Assembly: GCF_047974105.1 (NCBI RefSeq)
Contig: NZ_JBHYRS010000001.1
Location: 62,001-126,000 of the forward strand
Reading direction: 5' to 3'
DNA from: Mitsuokella sp047974105
GTDB lineage: Bacteria; Bacillota; Negativicutes; Selenomonadales; Selenomonadaceae
DNA: 64,000 nt
The notes under the pieces are model-generated. The model made no database searches. It had not been told where the DNA came from and saw only the letters and a list, made by a program, of their open reading frames with translations. How positions within the stretch are numbered: position 1 is the stretch's first letter; each line of letters begins with the position of its first letter. Shown here piece after piece: positions 49,613 through 57,367 of the stretch. Position numbers and translations under genes: made by a program.

Positions 49613-50757
49613 CGTTTCTGCCTCAGCATGTAATTCAACAAGTCCACAAATTGTTCACGGCTGGTCTTGCCAATACCGACGTCTGCTGCTTTTTTTCCTG
49701 TGATCACACCTTTTTTCTGTGAAATTAGCAGCCAGTCGTTCACGGGGATCTGATTGATGATATACGGGTGATGGCTGGTCAAGATGAACTGCGTTCCCTC
49801 TTCAGCCGCTTTCAGGCGAATCCTTTCTACCACACTGTCAAGGCAGTTTATGCCTAAACTATTCTCCAGCTCATCAAACAAAATGGTCGTATGACGGCAA
49901 CGGAAATGCAGCAAAGCAAAGATCCAGATGGTCCGCAGCATACCGCTTGATACGTTCTGCTGCTCAATATCGCGGCCATCAATCTTTACGCCGAGCACAT
50001 ATTTTCCTGTAAAAACGGTGGAACTGACTAACTCAATCCCTTCAATCTCGGGAAACACATCCTGCACATCCAGCAAAAAATCATCATACAAATCCGGCAT
50101 ATGCAGTTTGGCTATATGGATATCTGCACCAATGGGCAGGATTGATTCTGCCAGCATATGTATATGAGAACGTCTCGCCGGCTCTTCCTTCGTCGGAAAC
50201 AAATCCGCAAGATCGTTCATCCACTTCACAGGGATGGGCTCAAAGGCATTTCCCTGCTTATAAAACGACGATACCAGACGCATATCCTGCGTGATCCGGT
50301 CAAACGGCCGATTCCCTTGAAATACATATAAGATGCTCTTGTCTTTCGCAATGGCAGGAATCCGGTCATAATCCTTGATTCTGATTTCCTGTTCATGACG
50401 CGAAAAAAAAGTTTCTTCTCCCGAAGTCAATTGCTCTTTGACAATCTGATGGGCTGGCTTATCATTCTCTCCCTGCAGCGAGTAACGGCTGCCCGTTTCG
50501 ATTTCCCATACAAACGACTTCGTTGAATCCTCCGCAGCATAAGGATTGTCCGACATTTGAAAGCCTATCTGGAAATGACAGGCAGTCGGTATGGCCTGAC
50601 CGTATACTGCCACCTGCAGGAAATCCGACAGCACCTTTAAAATCTGCGTCTTGCCTGCAGCAGACGGTCCTACCAATAAATTCATCCGTTCAAAATTCAA
50701 ACGTTCGATTTTCTGCCCTGTCGTCTTATTTTCATAAGCCATCCAATTGATGAACAT
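49609..50757 (-). CDS. ABC/SMC-like AAA ATPase of a two-gene defence candidate
   Basis: A 382-aa ATPase. Walker A LLVGPSAAGKTQIL (about 30-43), signature-like NVSSGMLRTIW, Walker B TTILFDELENSLG and H-switch ILTSHHPYIINQI show the AAA_15/AAA_21 (OLD-like ATPase) type with a long insert between the halves. No nuclease domain of its own is visible. ATG 50757 follows AGGGGCGAG; a longer frame to 50793 is less likely. In RloA-RloB and PARIS-type systems such an ATPase holds and releases a TOPRIM partner upon infection. Confidence 0.75.
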   Translation of the reverse strand: MFINWMAYENKTTGQKIERLNFERMNLLVGPSAAGKTQILKVLSDFLQVAVYGQAIPTACHFQIGFQMSDNPYAAEDSTKSFVWEIETGSRYSLQGENDKPAHQIVKEQLTSGEETFFSRHEQEIRIKDYDRIPAIAKDKSILYVFQGNRPFDRITQDMRLVSSFYKQGNAFEPIPVKWMNDLADLFPTKEEPARRSHIHMLAESILPIGADIHIAKLHMPDLYDDFLLDVQDVFPEIEGIELVSSTVFTGKYVLGVKIDGRDIEQQNVSSGMLRTIWIFALLHFRCRHTTILFDELENSLGINCLDSVVERIRLKAAEEGTQFILTSHHPYIINQIPVNDWLLISQKKGVITGKKAADVGIGKTSREQFVDLLNYMLRQKR

Positions 50758-50777
50758 CTCGCCCCTCACCTCTATCC

Positions 50778-50822
50778 AAAAAGCTATGCCCACGACCTTT
50801 CATTGTCACAGGCATAGCTTTT
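50778..50822. terminator. Hairpin between the ATPase gene and the Rpn locus
   Basis: AAAAGCTATGCC pairs with GGCATAGCTTTT across 20 bases. It could terminate leftward or rightward transcripts, or be a leader hairpin of the ATPase gene, whose promoter I did not find. The rest of 50823-51001 shows no gene. Confidence 0.55.
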
Positions 50823-51001
50823 ACATATTACACATATCTTACTTGGCATAGAACGGCCCCTGCGACAAAGCCTTACATGCTACCATCAGTATATCATGGG
50901 CAGGAACAGGATAGCAAATGACAGCCCAAAAATCCGAAGATACCCGCAAAGCGCTGGCGGGCAGGGGCTTTTGTTGTACGAGAGCGCACACATCCTCATG
51001 G

Positions 51002-51030
51002 TTGCCGGCCCCCAAAAAATCAGGTAAAAT
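51002..51030 (+). promoter_or_regulatory. Promoter of the first Rpn gene
   Basis: TTGCCG (51002-51007), 17-base spacer, TAAAAT (51025-51030); GGGAG lies 9 bases before the ATG at 51061. Confidence 0.65.
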
Positions 51031-51060
51031 ATAGGTAAGAACAGCAAAGGGAGTGATGAC

Positions 51061-52068
51061 ATGCCATCCAGCGAAGACCAACAGACCGACGAGCTAAAGA
51101 AAGCCTATGATGCCGTCTGCAAGAAAGTCCTTGCGGAAAAAGGCATCATTGCCAACATCCTGAAGAGCTGCGTCAAGGAATTCGAGGATTCTTCCATCGA
51201 TGAAATCGTGCACCACTGTATTCAGGGCACGCCCGAAGTCGGCACGGTCCTTGTCGAACCGGATGCCGGCATCACGCGCATCCAGAACGTACAAACCGAA
51301 GACAAAAGCTCGACCGAAGGCACTGTCTTCTACGACATCCGCTTTACGGCTCTCGCCCCGGCAGACGGCCAGCCCATCGAGCTCATCATCAACATCGAAG
51401 CGCAGAACGACTTCAACCCGGGCTATCCGCTGCTGAAACGTGCCATTTACTACTGCAGCCGCCTGATTTCCAGCCAGTACGGCACGGTTTTTACGAAGTC
51501 ACACTACGAAAAAATCCAGAAGGTCTATTCCATCTGGATCTGCACCGCTCCGACAAAAGCCTGGTCCTACACGATCACACGCTACAGCATGAAGGAAGAA
51601 AACCTCATCGGACAGGCCGAAGCCCCAAACAGCGACTATGACCTGTTGACGCCGATTCTCGTCTGCCTCGGCAAGAAGCATTACACCGAGCTCACAGGCC
51701 TGCTCAAAATGCTCAACCTCGTCCTGCTCGACAACATCAGCTCCGACAGCAAAGTAAAGACATTGTCCGAAGAATTCAAAGTAACAACCACGCCTCATTT
51801 AGAAAAGGGGGTCGCAAAAATGTGCAATCTCAGTGAAGGAATCGAAAAACGCGGCATCAGCATTGGTAAAGCAGAAGGTATCAGTATTGGTAAAGCAGAA
51901 GGTATCAGTATCGGTGAGACTCGCGGCGAAACTCGCGGAATTGTGCGAAGCATTAAAGCCTTAATGCGTAAAAGCGGCCTGACGATTGATGCTGCCATGG
52001 ACATCCTCGACGTCCCTGAAGCCGACCGGCCGCGCTACGCCGAGATTATCGAAAAAGGCATACATTGA
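51061..52068 (+). CDS. Rpn-family PD-(D/E)XK nuclease/transposase-like protein, copy 1
   Basis: A 335-aa protein. The nuclease core has GTVFYDIRFTALAP and IELIINIEAQND (D ... E-x-Q), then YPLLKRAIYYCSRLISSQYG, typical of the PDDEXK_2/Rpn group that promotes recombination. Near residue 270-295 the unit GISIGKAE repeats, then the C-terminal helical part SGLTIDAAMDILDVPEADRP. The last three codons (GIH, stop) come from a one-base insertion in an A run relative to copy 2; without it the frame would continue KAYIDKYD. Confidence 0.85.
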   Translation: MPSSEDQQTDELKKAYDAVCKKVLAEKGIIANILKSCVKEFEDSSIDEIVHHCIQGTPEVGTVLVEPDAGITRIQNVQTEDKSSTEGTVFYDIRFTALAPADGQPIELIINIEAQNDFNPGYPLLKRAIYYCSRLISSQYGTVFTKSHYEKIQKVYSIWICTAPTKAWSYTITRYSMKEENLIGQAEAPNSDYDLLTPILVCLGKKHYTELTGLLKMLNLVLLDNISSDSKVKTLSEEFKVTTTPHLEKGVAKMCNLSEGIEKRGISIGKAEGISIGKAEGISIGETRGETRGIVRSIKALMRKSGLTIDAAMDILDVPEADRPRYAEIIEKGIH

Positions 52069-52082
52069 TAAATATGATATCT

Positions 52083-52107
52083 GCCTCGCAGCCATGCGAG
52101 GCTTTTT
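52083..52107 (+). terminator. Terminator of Rpn copy 1
   Basis: GCCTCGCA-GCCA-TGCGAGGC followed by TTTTT. Copy 2 begins directly after this hairpin without its own promoter or ribosome-binding site. Confidence 0.75.
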
Positions 52108-52999
52108 GCTCATCATTGCCAATATCCTGAAAAGCTGCGTCAGCGAATTTCAGGATCTCTCCATTGACGAAATTGCCCGTCACTGCATTCAGGGAACGCC
52201 TGAAGTCAGTACGATCCCAGTCGAGCCGGATATCAGCACGACACGCATTCAAAGTCAGCAAACCGAGGACAAGACGCTGACCGAAGGCACAGTTTTCTAC
52301 GACATCCGCTTTACGGCTCTTGCCCCGGCAGATGGCATGCCCATTGCGCTCATCATCAACTTCGAAGCGCAGAATGACTTCGAGCCGGGCTATCCGCTCT
52401 TAAAACGTGCCCTCTATTACTGCAGCCGCATGATTTCCAGCCAGTACGGCACCGTCTTTACGAAGTCGCACTACGAAAAAATCCAGAAGGTCTATTCTAT
52501 CTGGATCTGCACCGCGCCGACAAAAGCCTGGGCCTACACGATCACTCGCTACAGCATGAAGGAAGAAAACCTCATTGGACAGGCAGCAGCGCCACGCAGA
52601 GATTATGACCTGTTAACGCCCATCCTCGTCTGCCTTGGCAAAAAACGTTACACCGAGCTCACAGGCCTGCTCAAAATGCTCAACCTCGTCCTGCTCGACA
52701 ACATCAGCTCGGACAGCAAGGTAAACACACTGGCTGAAGAATTCAATGTCGAAACCACACCACATCTAGAAAAGGGGGTCGCAAAAATGTGCAATCTTAG
52801 CGAAGGAATCGAAAAACGCGGCATCAATATTGGTAAAGCGGAAGAACGCGACAACATCACGGTCAAATATGTGCAGGCCTTAATGCGAAAAAGCGGTCTG
52901 ACGATTGATGCCGCCATGGATATCCTTGAGGTCTCTGAAGCCGACCGTTCGCGCTATGCCGAGATCATCGAAAAGGCATACACTGACAAAATATGCTAG
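52094..52999 (+). pseudogene. Rpn-family protein, copy 2, N-terminally truncated tandem duplicate
   Basis: From IIANILKSCVSEFQDLSIDE to YAEIIEKAYTDKIC this is closely similar to copy 1 along about 300 residues, including FYDIRFTALAP and IALIINFEAQND. The first about 30 residues of copy 1 are missing; the join falls at the shared ATCATTGCC just after the copy 1 terminator. There is no ribosome-binding site before the in-frame ATG at 52094, so it may not be expressed. The central GISIGKAE repeat is reduced to one unit (GINIGKAE). Confidence 0.8.
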
Positions 53000-53130
53000 C
53001 TGGTCAAAGAGCTGCATGAACAACGGCGAGCCTGCCACTGACACGGCTAAACACAACAGCATACCGAATCCAACCAAGCCAATCATCCAGAGCCCTCGCA
53101 GCGAAACCGAACGCTGCGAAGGCTTTTTAT
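52998..53130 (+). pseudogene. Truncated copy of the yvrJ 3' end and its terminator
   Basis: This stretch is nearly identical to 57092-57224: the last about 14 codons of the YvrJ-like gene (LVKELHEQRRAC frame), the same AACACAACAGCATA..CGAATCCAACCAAGCCAATC spacer, and a CCCTCGCAGCG / CGCTGCG..GGCTTTTT terminator. It is fused to the end of Rpn copy 2. No start codon remains. Confidence 0.85.
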
Positions 53131-53153
53131 TATGCCCTTATGCATCCTTGTCA

Positions 53154-54203
53154 TCAATAAAACTCATTCTTATAAATCCTCTTGAATTTTTCGGTTATAT
53201 CCTTGCCAGAGAAAACATGCTCCGGCGCCTTCTGCATCCCTTTGTTAAGTACCAAAGTGCCATCGTTCAGGTCATACTTTCTCACTCTGCTCTGATAGAC
53301 AAAAATCAATTGATCTCCGTCACGCAAGATTCTATGTAGTCGCTTGTTGATCAATCCCTGATTCGGAATCTCTTCCAACTCAAGTTCATAATGCCAATGA
53401 CCGTTACTATATCGCAAAAGGAATACTCCGGCGTTCATTCCCCGCGCCACAAGCAAACAGATGGAATCATCAATGAATACTGCACCGTTCATAGCTGTAT
53501 TGAAGATCCTTACAAGCTCCACAGTTTCCTTGTGGGTATCTTTAATCTCAACAATTCTACCACGTCCAACAGCTTCCCATCGTCCGCTGTCAGAGTATCC
53601 AAGACTTTTTTCTTTGTCCGCCTGTTTTACAGGCTGCTTGTTGTTTACATCCTCAATCGGCTTCGTCCTGATTACATCCGTCCGAAAGATATGTACTTTG
53701 CCATGTGGAATTCCAAAATGCTCTGTAAATGTGTCGATTCTTTCCAAGTCTCCTCGTCCAAAACAGCCGAAATACCATTCTATGTCATCCGGGTTTTGAT
53801 TCTGACGAATGACTTCTTTAAAATACGCCCAGTCGGCCGGATATAACGAGTGCCCGATCGTGATGACCTTGTTGATGTCCAACAGTTTCTTGAAGAAATT
53901 CTTGTGTTTCTCGATGTTCTTACCACAGTACTTCGTAAACTCCTCATCCGCATCTGTCACATAACGAAGTGCAGTCTCCTTCGCGTCATAAATCATCTGA
54001 GCCCGGTTTCCCGACAGATTCAAGCCTGACCAGTTTTCCTTAAAATCATATTGCTCATCACTGGCTCCAGGCCTATGGCCGATAATCAGTCGTTCTCTTG
54101 GCTTCTCTTTTTTCTTGCGCCGATTTCCGTGAATGTAGCATACATCATCTTCATGGATGCCATATAGGGTCTCGATGAATTCCGTGTAATTCCTGATCGA
54201 AAG
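53154..54203 (-). pseudogene. AbiH-family abortive infection protein, C-terminal half only
   Basis: The frame reads NYTEFIETLYGIHEDDVCYI-HGN, LIIGHRPGASDEQYDF and, later, ITIGHSLYPADWAYFKEVI and FGIPHGKVHIFRTD, the middle and C-terminal signatures of AbiH (PF14253). The N-terminal region with the family's nucleotide-like NGFD motif is missing: a TAA closes the frame at 54206 and a zinc-ribbon ORF lies there instead. Internal ATGs (54023) exist, but no good ribosome-binding site. The gene is probably inactive. The C-terminal about 120 residues are an extra domain I do not recognise. Confidence 0.75.
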
Positions 54204-54417
54204 TTATGGCATCAGCTTTTTTGCGTTCCTTCCATAGCCTATCACTCTGAATCTGCTGTTCTTTATCCCTCAGTTTCTTGCGCTTCTTCCGGCATAAAGG
54301 ACAATGCGTGGGCAATGGGAATTTTCGCTGCCTATAGTACTCCTGCTCCGATCTCCGAATCACAAATGCCCGGCCGCAGTCCTTACATTTTACTTCAATA
54401 TCTTTCAATGATATCAC
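54151..54417 (-). CDS. Small zinc-ribbon protein, fused at its end to the AbiH remnant
   Basis: An 88-aa protein. VKCKDCGRAFVIRRSEQEYY then PLPTHCPLCRKKRKKLRDKE gives two CxxC pairs, the pattern of the Firmicute short zinc-ribbon (zinc-binding) family. Its last about 17 codons overlap the AbiH remnant in another frame, so the native C-terminus may have been replaced by the recombination. AGGTGATATC precedes the ATG. Function unknown. Confidence 0.65.
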   Translation of the reverse strand: MISLKDIEVKCKDCGRAFVIRRSEQEYYRQRKFPLPTHCPLCRKKRKKLRDKEQQIQSDRLWKERKKADAITFDQELHGIHRDPIWHP

Positions 54418-54476
54418 CTCTGGTTAAAAGTATTTTCTCTTATTATGTTCTTCTCACAAGGCAAACCGCATAAAAT

Positions 54477-54517
54477 AAAATCCCTTATACTATAATGCTT
54501 ACAGTATAAGGGATTTA
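54477..54517. terminator. Bidirectional terminator of the toxin-antitoxin pair
   Basis: AAATCCCTTATACT pairs with AGTATAAGGGATTT, 14 bp perfect, 16 bases after the antitoxin stop. Confidence 0.85.
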
Positions 54518-54532
54518 TCTATAGCAAAATCC

Positions 54533-55546
54533 TTATTTTAACGATATGTTTAATTTATCAGAAATATATTTTTTTACTCCTTCATCCGTTTGAAAATCAT
54601 ACTTTTCAGCTAACGAATCAAAAAAGATGCGTATACTTTTTTTATCAATCACAGCATCTGATCCCATATCATCAGGCAATCCATGTCTAGCTCTAATCCA
54701 TGGCTTTTCCGTATGCGTAATTCGTTCCAACGTTTTTCCACCATAAGATCCAAACGTATTTGCGATTCTTTCAATGATCTTTTTTTCTGTAGAATCCAAT
54801 CTATTTGCTAAATTTTCGAATAAACAAAATCTCAAATCATCAATGGGATTATAATGGAAATCACGAAATAAATCGTAAACAGAACGATACACCGGTCCAT
54901 GCACCCATGCTTCGCAGTCCTCATAGAATAACTCACGGTGTGTTGTAGCCATGCAGATTCCCTGCGCGTAATACAATAATTTTTGCAACATAAGCGGTGT
55001 GATTTCATCCAGTAACATGAACAGTGTATAAATAACAGCCAACAGTTTAGGAGACACCTTTTTAAAGCTATTACGGATATTTTCTATTTCATTTTTTGCT
55101 TTTTGATAAGCAACATCAGTAAGAAGATCTTTATGTTCATCCAACATCTTTTCCATATAGTCTGTCGAATGAAGTGCCTGTCGAATTCGATCTGAGTACT
55201 CTTTTGATGGTACCTGCCCATTTAAATACCGCTTAATCGTAATTTCACCAAATCCAAGCGCCAATGAAAGCGACGACTTATTTAAGTTATACAGCTTCAT
55301 TAATTTATCAATTTCTTCAATGGTAACAATATTTTCTTTCTGACGGTACTGCTGATCAATCATGGCAACATTTTTATCCATCAATCCCCGCGGACACATA
55401 TTAGCTCCACATACAGTACACACTGCATTCATCACACGAAATTTATATTTTTTCCCACGAATCGTTTTTTCAACACAAACAGGTTTCAGTATATACTCCG
55501 TTTCCCTTCTGCATTCAGTGCAGAAATCTTTCACCTTTCCTTTCAT
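54533..55546 (-). CDS. Panacea (SocA-like, DUF4065) antitoxin with zinc and HTH domains
   Basis: A 337-aa protein with three parts. Residues 1-55 hold FCTECRRETEY and CTVCGANMCPRG (zinc-binding, MqsA-like). About 75-125 is an XRE-type helix-turn-helix (LMKLYNLNKSSLSLALGFGE, TIKRYLNGQVPSKEYSDRIR). About 175-330 is the Panacea/SocA domain (LQKLLYYAQGICMATTHREL, FYEDCEAWVHGPVYRSVYDL). Panacea domains neutralise unrelated toxins. It is 29 bases downstream of the candidate toxin gene and probably also represses their shared promoter. Confidence 0.85.
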   Translation of the reverse strand: MKGKVKDFCTECRRETEYILKPVCVEKTIRGKKYKFRVMNAVCTVCGANMCPRGLMDKNVAMIDQQYRQKENIVTIEEIDKLMKLYNLNKSSLSLALGFGEITIKRYLNGQVPSKEYSDRIRQALHSTDYMEKMLDEHKDLLTDVAYQKAKNEIENIRNSFKKVSPKLLAVIYTLFMLLDEITPLMLQKLLYYAQGICMATTHRELFYEDCEAWVHGPVYRSVYDLFRDFHYNPIDDLRFCLFENLANRLDSTEKKIIERIANTFGSYGGKTLERITHTEKPWIRARHGLPDDMGSDAVIDKKSIRIFFDSLAEKYDFQTDEGVKKYISDKLNISLK

Positions 55547-55575
55547 AATAAATTCCTCCTAATCACAATGAATCC

Positions 55576-55995
55576 TTATTTATGATAATTTTTATTTATA
55601 TCAGCATACAACTTCAGCGGATGTTCTTCTTCATGAAATGAAATAATGATCAAGTACTTGTCATTAGTACGACGGATACAATTAAATTTTATATATATCC
55701 CCACCATATCTTCTTGATTCCCAAATCGTTCTTGTAATAACAACTCTTTCCGAAAAATATACAGAATTTCATGCTTATATCTAGGATGTACATTTCGAAC
55801 CCGCTGGCAAAAGTCTTCTGGAGTAAGTTCTGTACATATTCGTGCAACATCACGTTCTGACAATAGATATTTCTCCAAGAGCTCCTCATTTTTATCGCGA
55901 TTGCTCGCAAAAGAAAAGCATTCTCTCTTAATTAAATTTGCAACCTCATCTAAATAGGATACAATTTCATCATAAGATACATCCGGTAACTCCAC
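55576..55995 (-). CDS. Candidate toxin of the Panacea pair, family not recognised
   Basis: A 139-aa protein. The N-terminal half is helical (DEIVSYLDEVANLIKRECFS); the C-terminal half (MVGIYIKFNCIRRTNDKYLI, IISFHEEEHPLKLYADINKN) reads as a beta-sheet with a charged end, compatible with a RelE/MqsR-like mRNA interferase. The start is GTG at 55995, 10 bases after GGAGG. Small upstream partners of Panacea antitoxins are usually toxins, so the call rests on context. Confidence 0.6.
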   Translation of the reverse strand: MELPDVSYDEIVSYLDEVANLIKRECFSFASNRDKNEELLEKYLLSERDVARICTELTPEDFCQRVRNVHPRYKHEILYIFRKELLLQERFGNQEDMVGIYIKFNCIRRTNDKYLIIISFHEEEHPLKLYADINKNYHK

Positions 55996-56020
55996 CCAAC
56001 ATGCACCTCCTTTTTTCTTT

Positions 56021-56067
56021 ATTATAGCATGTATGATACGATTTTGTAAATATCATATCATATACAT
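56021..56067 (-). promoter_or_regulatory. Promoter and inverted repeat before the toxin-antitoxin pair
   Basis: Minus strand: TTTACA (56050-56045), 18-base spacer, TATAAT (56026-56021). ATGTATGATA (56029-56038) and TATCATATCATATACAT (56051-56067) form an imperfect inverted repeat spanning the promoter, a likely antitoxin operator. Confidence 0.7.
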
Positions 56068-56087
56068 TCTCTCTTATATAGCATCCG

Positions 56088-56174
56088 GAGCTTTGCCGCG
56101 ACGGTATTCTCAACCTCACGCACGAAAAGCGCAAGCCTATCTACCGTCTGCTCGTCGATCTCGATGACAACTAA
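56088..56174 (+). pseudogene. C-terminal remnant of the second winged-helix gene
   Basis: The frame ELCRDGILNLTHEKRKPIYR then LLVDLDDN and a stop closely matches the end of the protein encoded at 62930-63166 (ELCRDGILELGHEGRKPVYR, LLVELDDEWLKN). No start codon or upstream part remains; AT-rich sequence of the toxin-antitoxin locus adjoins it. Confidence 0.85.
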
Positions 56175-56184
56175 CTCAAAAGCT

Positions 56185-56256
56185 GACGACGTACTCGCGA
56201 GCCGCATCATCAAGAATCAGGGCGCGGACACCTTCTCCCCGCCGCTTTATGCCTGA
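56185..56256 (+). pseudogene. C-terminal remnant of the amidase gene
   Basis: DDVLASRIIKNQGADTFSPP then LYA and a stop matches the last 23 residues of the amidase at 63212-63865 (DDVLANHIIEDQGRDTFFPP, LYA). It follows the winged-helix remnant by 10 bases; in the intact copy about 700 bases separate these points, so the middle was deleted. Confidence 0.85.
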
Positions 56257-56297
56257 CCGCCTGATTTGGGCTGGGATTTGACCGTCAAATTTCGTGC

Positions 56298-56326
56298 TTG
56301 CACTTGACACTCACTTCCCCCATAAT
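56298..56326 (+). promoter_or_regulatory. Promoter of the DUF1659-DUF2922-yvrJ operon
   Basis: TTGCAC (56298-56303), 17-base spacer, CATAAT (56321-56326). The spacer begins TTGACACTCAC, shared with the promoter at 62158-62186. The leader to 56440 holds an 8-bp hairpin GCCCAGGC / GCCTGGGC. Confidence 0.7.
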
Positions 56327-56439
56327 GAAATCAAGGCAAGGGCAGAAGCCCAAAGCCAAGGCCCAGGCAGCCGGCCTCAAAGCCTGGGCCCGAGGCCAAA
56401 TCCCACCTCTACTAACTGCTACCGAAAGGAGAATGCTTT

Positions 56440-56664
56440 ATGGCAGCACATCGCATCAACGTCACCACGGCACTCAAAATCAAGGTCGAAAACGGCACGA
56501 CGGACACGGGTCTCGTCAAGTACGCAACGCGCTCGTACAACTCCATCAACCCGGAGATCACGGACGACGACCTCTACACGATCGGCCAGGGCCTTGCAGC
56601 CATGCAGACGCACGAAGTCGGCGACATCCAGCGCACCGAAACGGCGACGCTCTCCGCTGACTGA
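56440..56664 (+). CDS. DUF1659 family protein
   Basis: A 74-aa protein of unknown function: RINVTTALKIKVENGTTDTG, LVKYATRSYNSINPEITDDD, LYTIGQGLAAMQTHEVGDIQ. This is the DUF1659 pattern seen next to DUF2922 and YvrJ genes in many Firmicutes. AAAGGAGA precedes the ATG. The conserved cluster suggests a joint role, possibly with an amidase, but no activity is known to me. Confidence 0.85.
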   Translation: MAAHRINVTTALKIKVENGTTDTGLVKYATRSYNSINPEITDDDLYTIGQGLAAMQTHEVGDIQRTETATLSAD

Positions 56665-56740
56665 CCCTTCCCTCCTCTCCCGAGGCGCAAACGCGCCTCA
56701 CTCCCTTTTTGCCTCTATATAATGAAAGGAGCTATGCACT

Positions 56741-56953
56741 ATGAAACGCACGCTGCAGATCACCTTCGTTCTCGACAACGCCAAGACGAAGACTCTCTCC
56801 CTCACGGACCCCAAAGAAGACCTCGCCAAAGACACGGTCGAAGCCTGGGCCCAGAACGTCATCGCCAAGAAGGCCATGACGATTGACGGCGCCCTGCCAG
56901 TTGCCTTCAAGGAAGCATCCTTCCGCAAAGTCGACGTCGAGCTGCTTGTCTGA
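56741..56953 (+). CDS. DUF2922 family protein
   Basis: A 70-aa protein: MKRTLQITFVLDNAKTKTLS, LTDPKEDLAKDTVEAWAQNV, then IDGALPVAFKEASFRKVDVE. It fits DUF2922, a small family of unknown function paired with DUF1659. GAAAGGAG lies before the ATG. It is 76 bases downstream of the DUF1659 gene and 23 upstream of yvrJ. Confidence 0.85.
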   Translation: MKRTLQITFVLDNAKTKTLSLTDPKEDLAKDTVEAWAQNVIAKKAMTIDGALPVAFKEASFRKVDVELLV

Positions 56954-56976
56954 GCCTAAACCAAAGGCAAGTGACC

Positions 56977-57132
56977 ATGGAACAGAACCTGCTCACGGCC
57001 ATCTCCAGTGTAGGCTTCCCCATCGTCGTCACGCTCTACCTCCTGACCAGCTTCCAGCGCTCCATGGACCGCTTCACGGGCGAACTCAGTCAGCTGGTCA
57101 AAGAGCTGCATGAACAACGGCGGGCCTGCTAA
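56977..57132 (+). CDS. YvrJ-family small membrane protein (holin-like)
   Basis: A 51-aa protein. MEQNLLTAISSVGFPIVVTL then YLLTSFQRSMDRFTGELSQL and a charged end LVKELHEQRRAC. One membrane helix followed by an amphipathic basic tail is the YvrJ pattern and also that of BhlA/UviB-type holins. AAAGG precedes the ATG. It was too short for a standard ORF list but has clear context. A truncated duplicate of its 3' end lies at 52998-53130. Confidence 0.82.
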   Translation: MEQNLLTAISSVGFPIVVTLYLLTSFQRSMDRFTGELSQLVKELHEQRRAC

Positions 57133-57182
57133 GAGTCGGCCAGACACAACAGCATATCGAATCCAACCAAGCCAATCACCCA

Positions 57183-57222
57183 GAGCCCTCGCAGCGCAAC
57201 TGAACGCTGCGGGGGCTTTTTT
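57183..57222 (+). terminator. Terminator of the DUF1659-DUF2922-yvrJ operon
   Basis: GCCCTCGCAGCG and CGCTGCGGGGGC followed by TTTTTT. Related hairpins with the same GAACGCT loop end the duplicate at about 53091-53128 and the amidase gene at 63898-63935. Confidence 0.9.
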
Positions 57223-57367
57223 GTGTGCACGTCTTATATAAAACACAACATTCCAACTATTGTCAGAAAAAGAAAAACCGCCATCTTGTGATGACGGTTT
57301 ATTTTTGTAAAATTGGCACGACAAGAAAGCAGCGCAACTCCGTGATATGGGCAGAAGCTGTAAGCAG

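Noticed and set aside
50839..51081. An 80-codon minus-strand frame before the Rpn gene
   Set aside because: It overlaps the Rpn promoter and start, lacks a ribosome-binding site and has no recognisable sequence.
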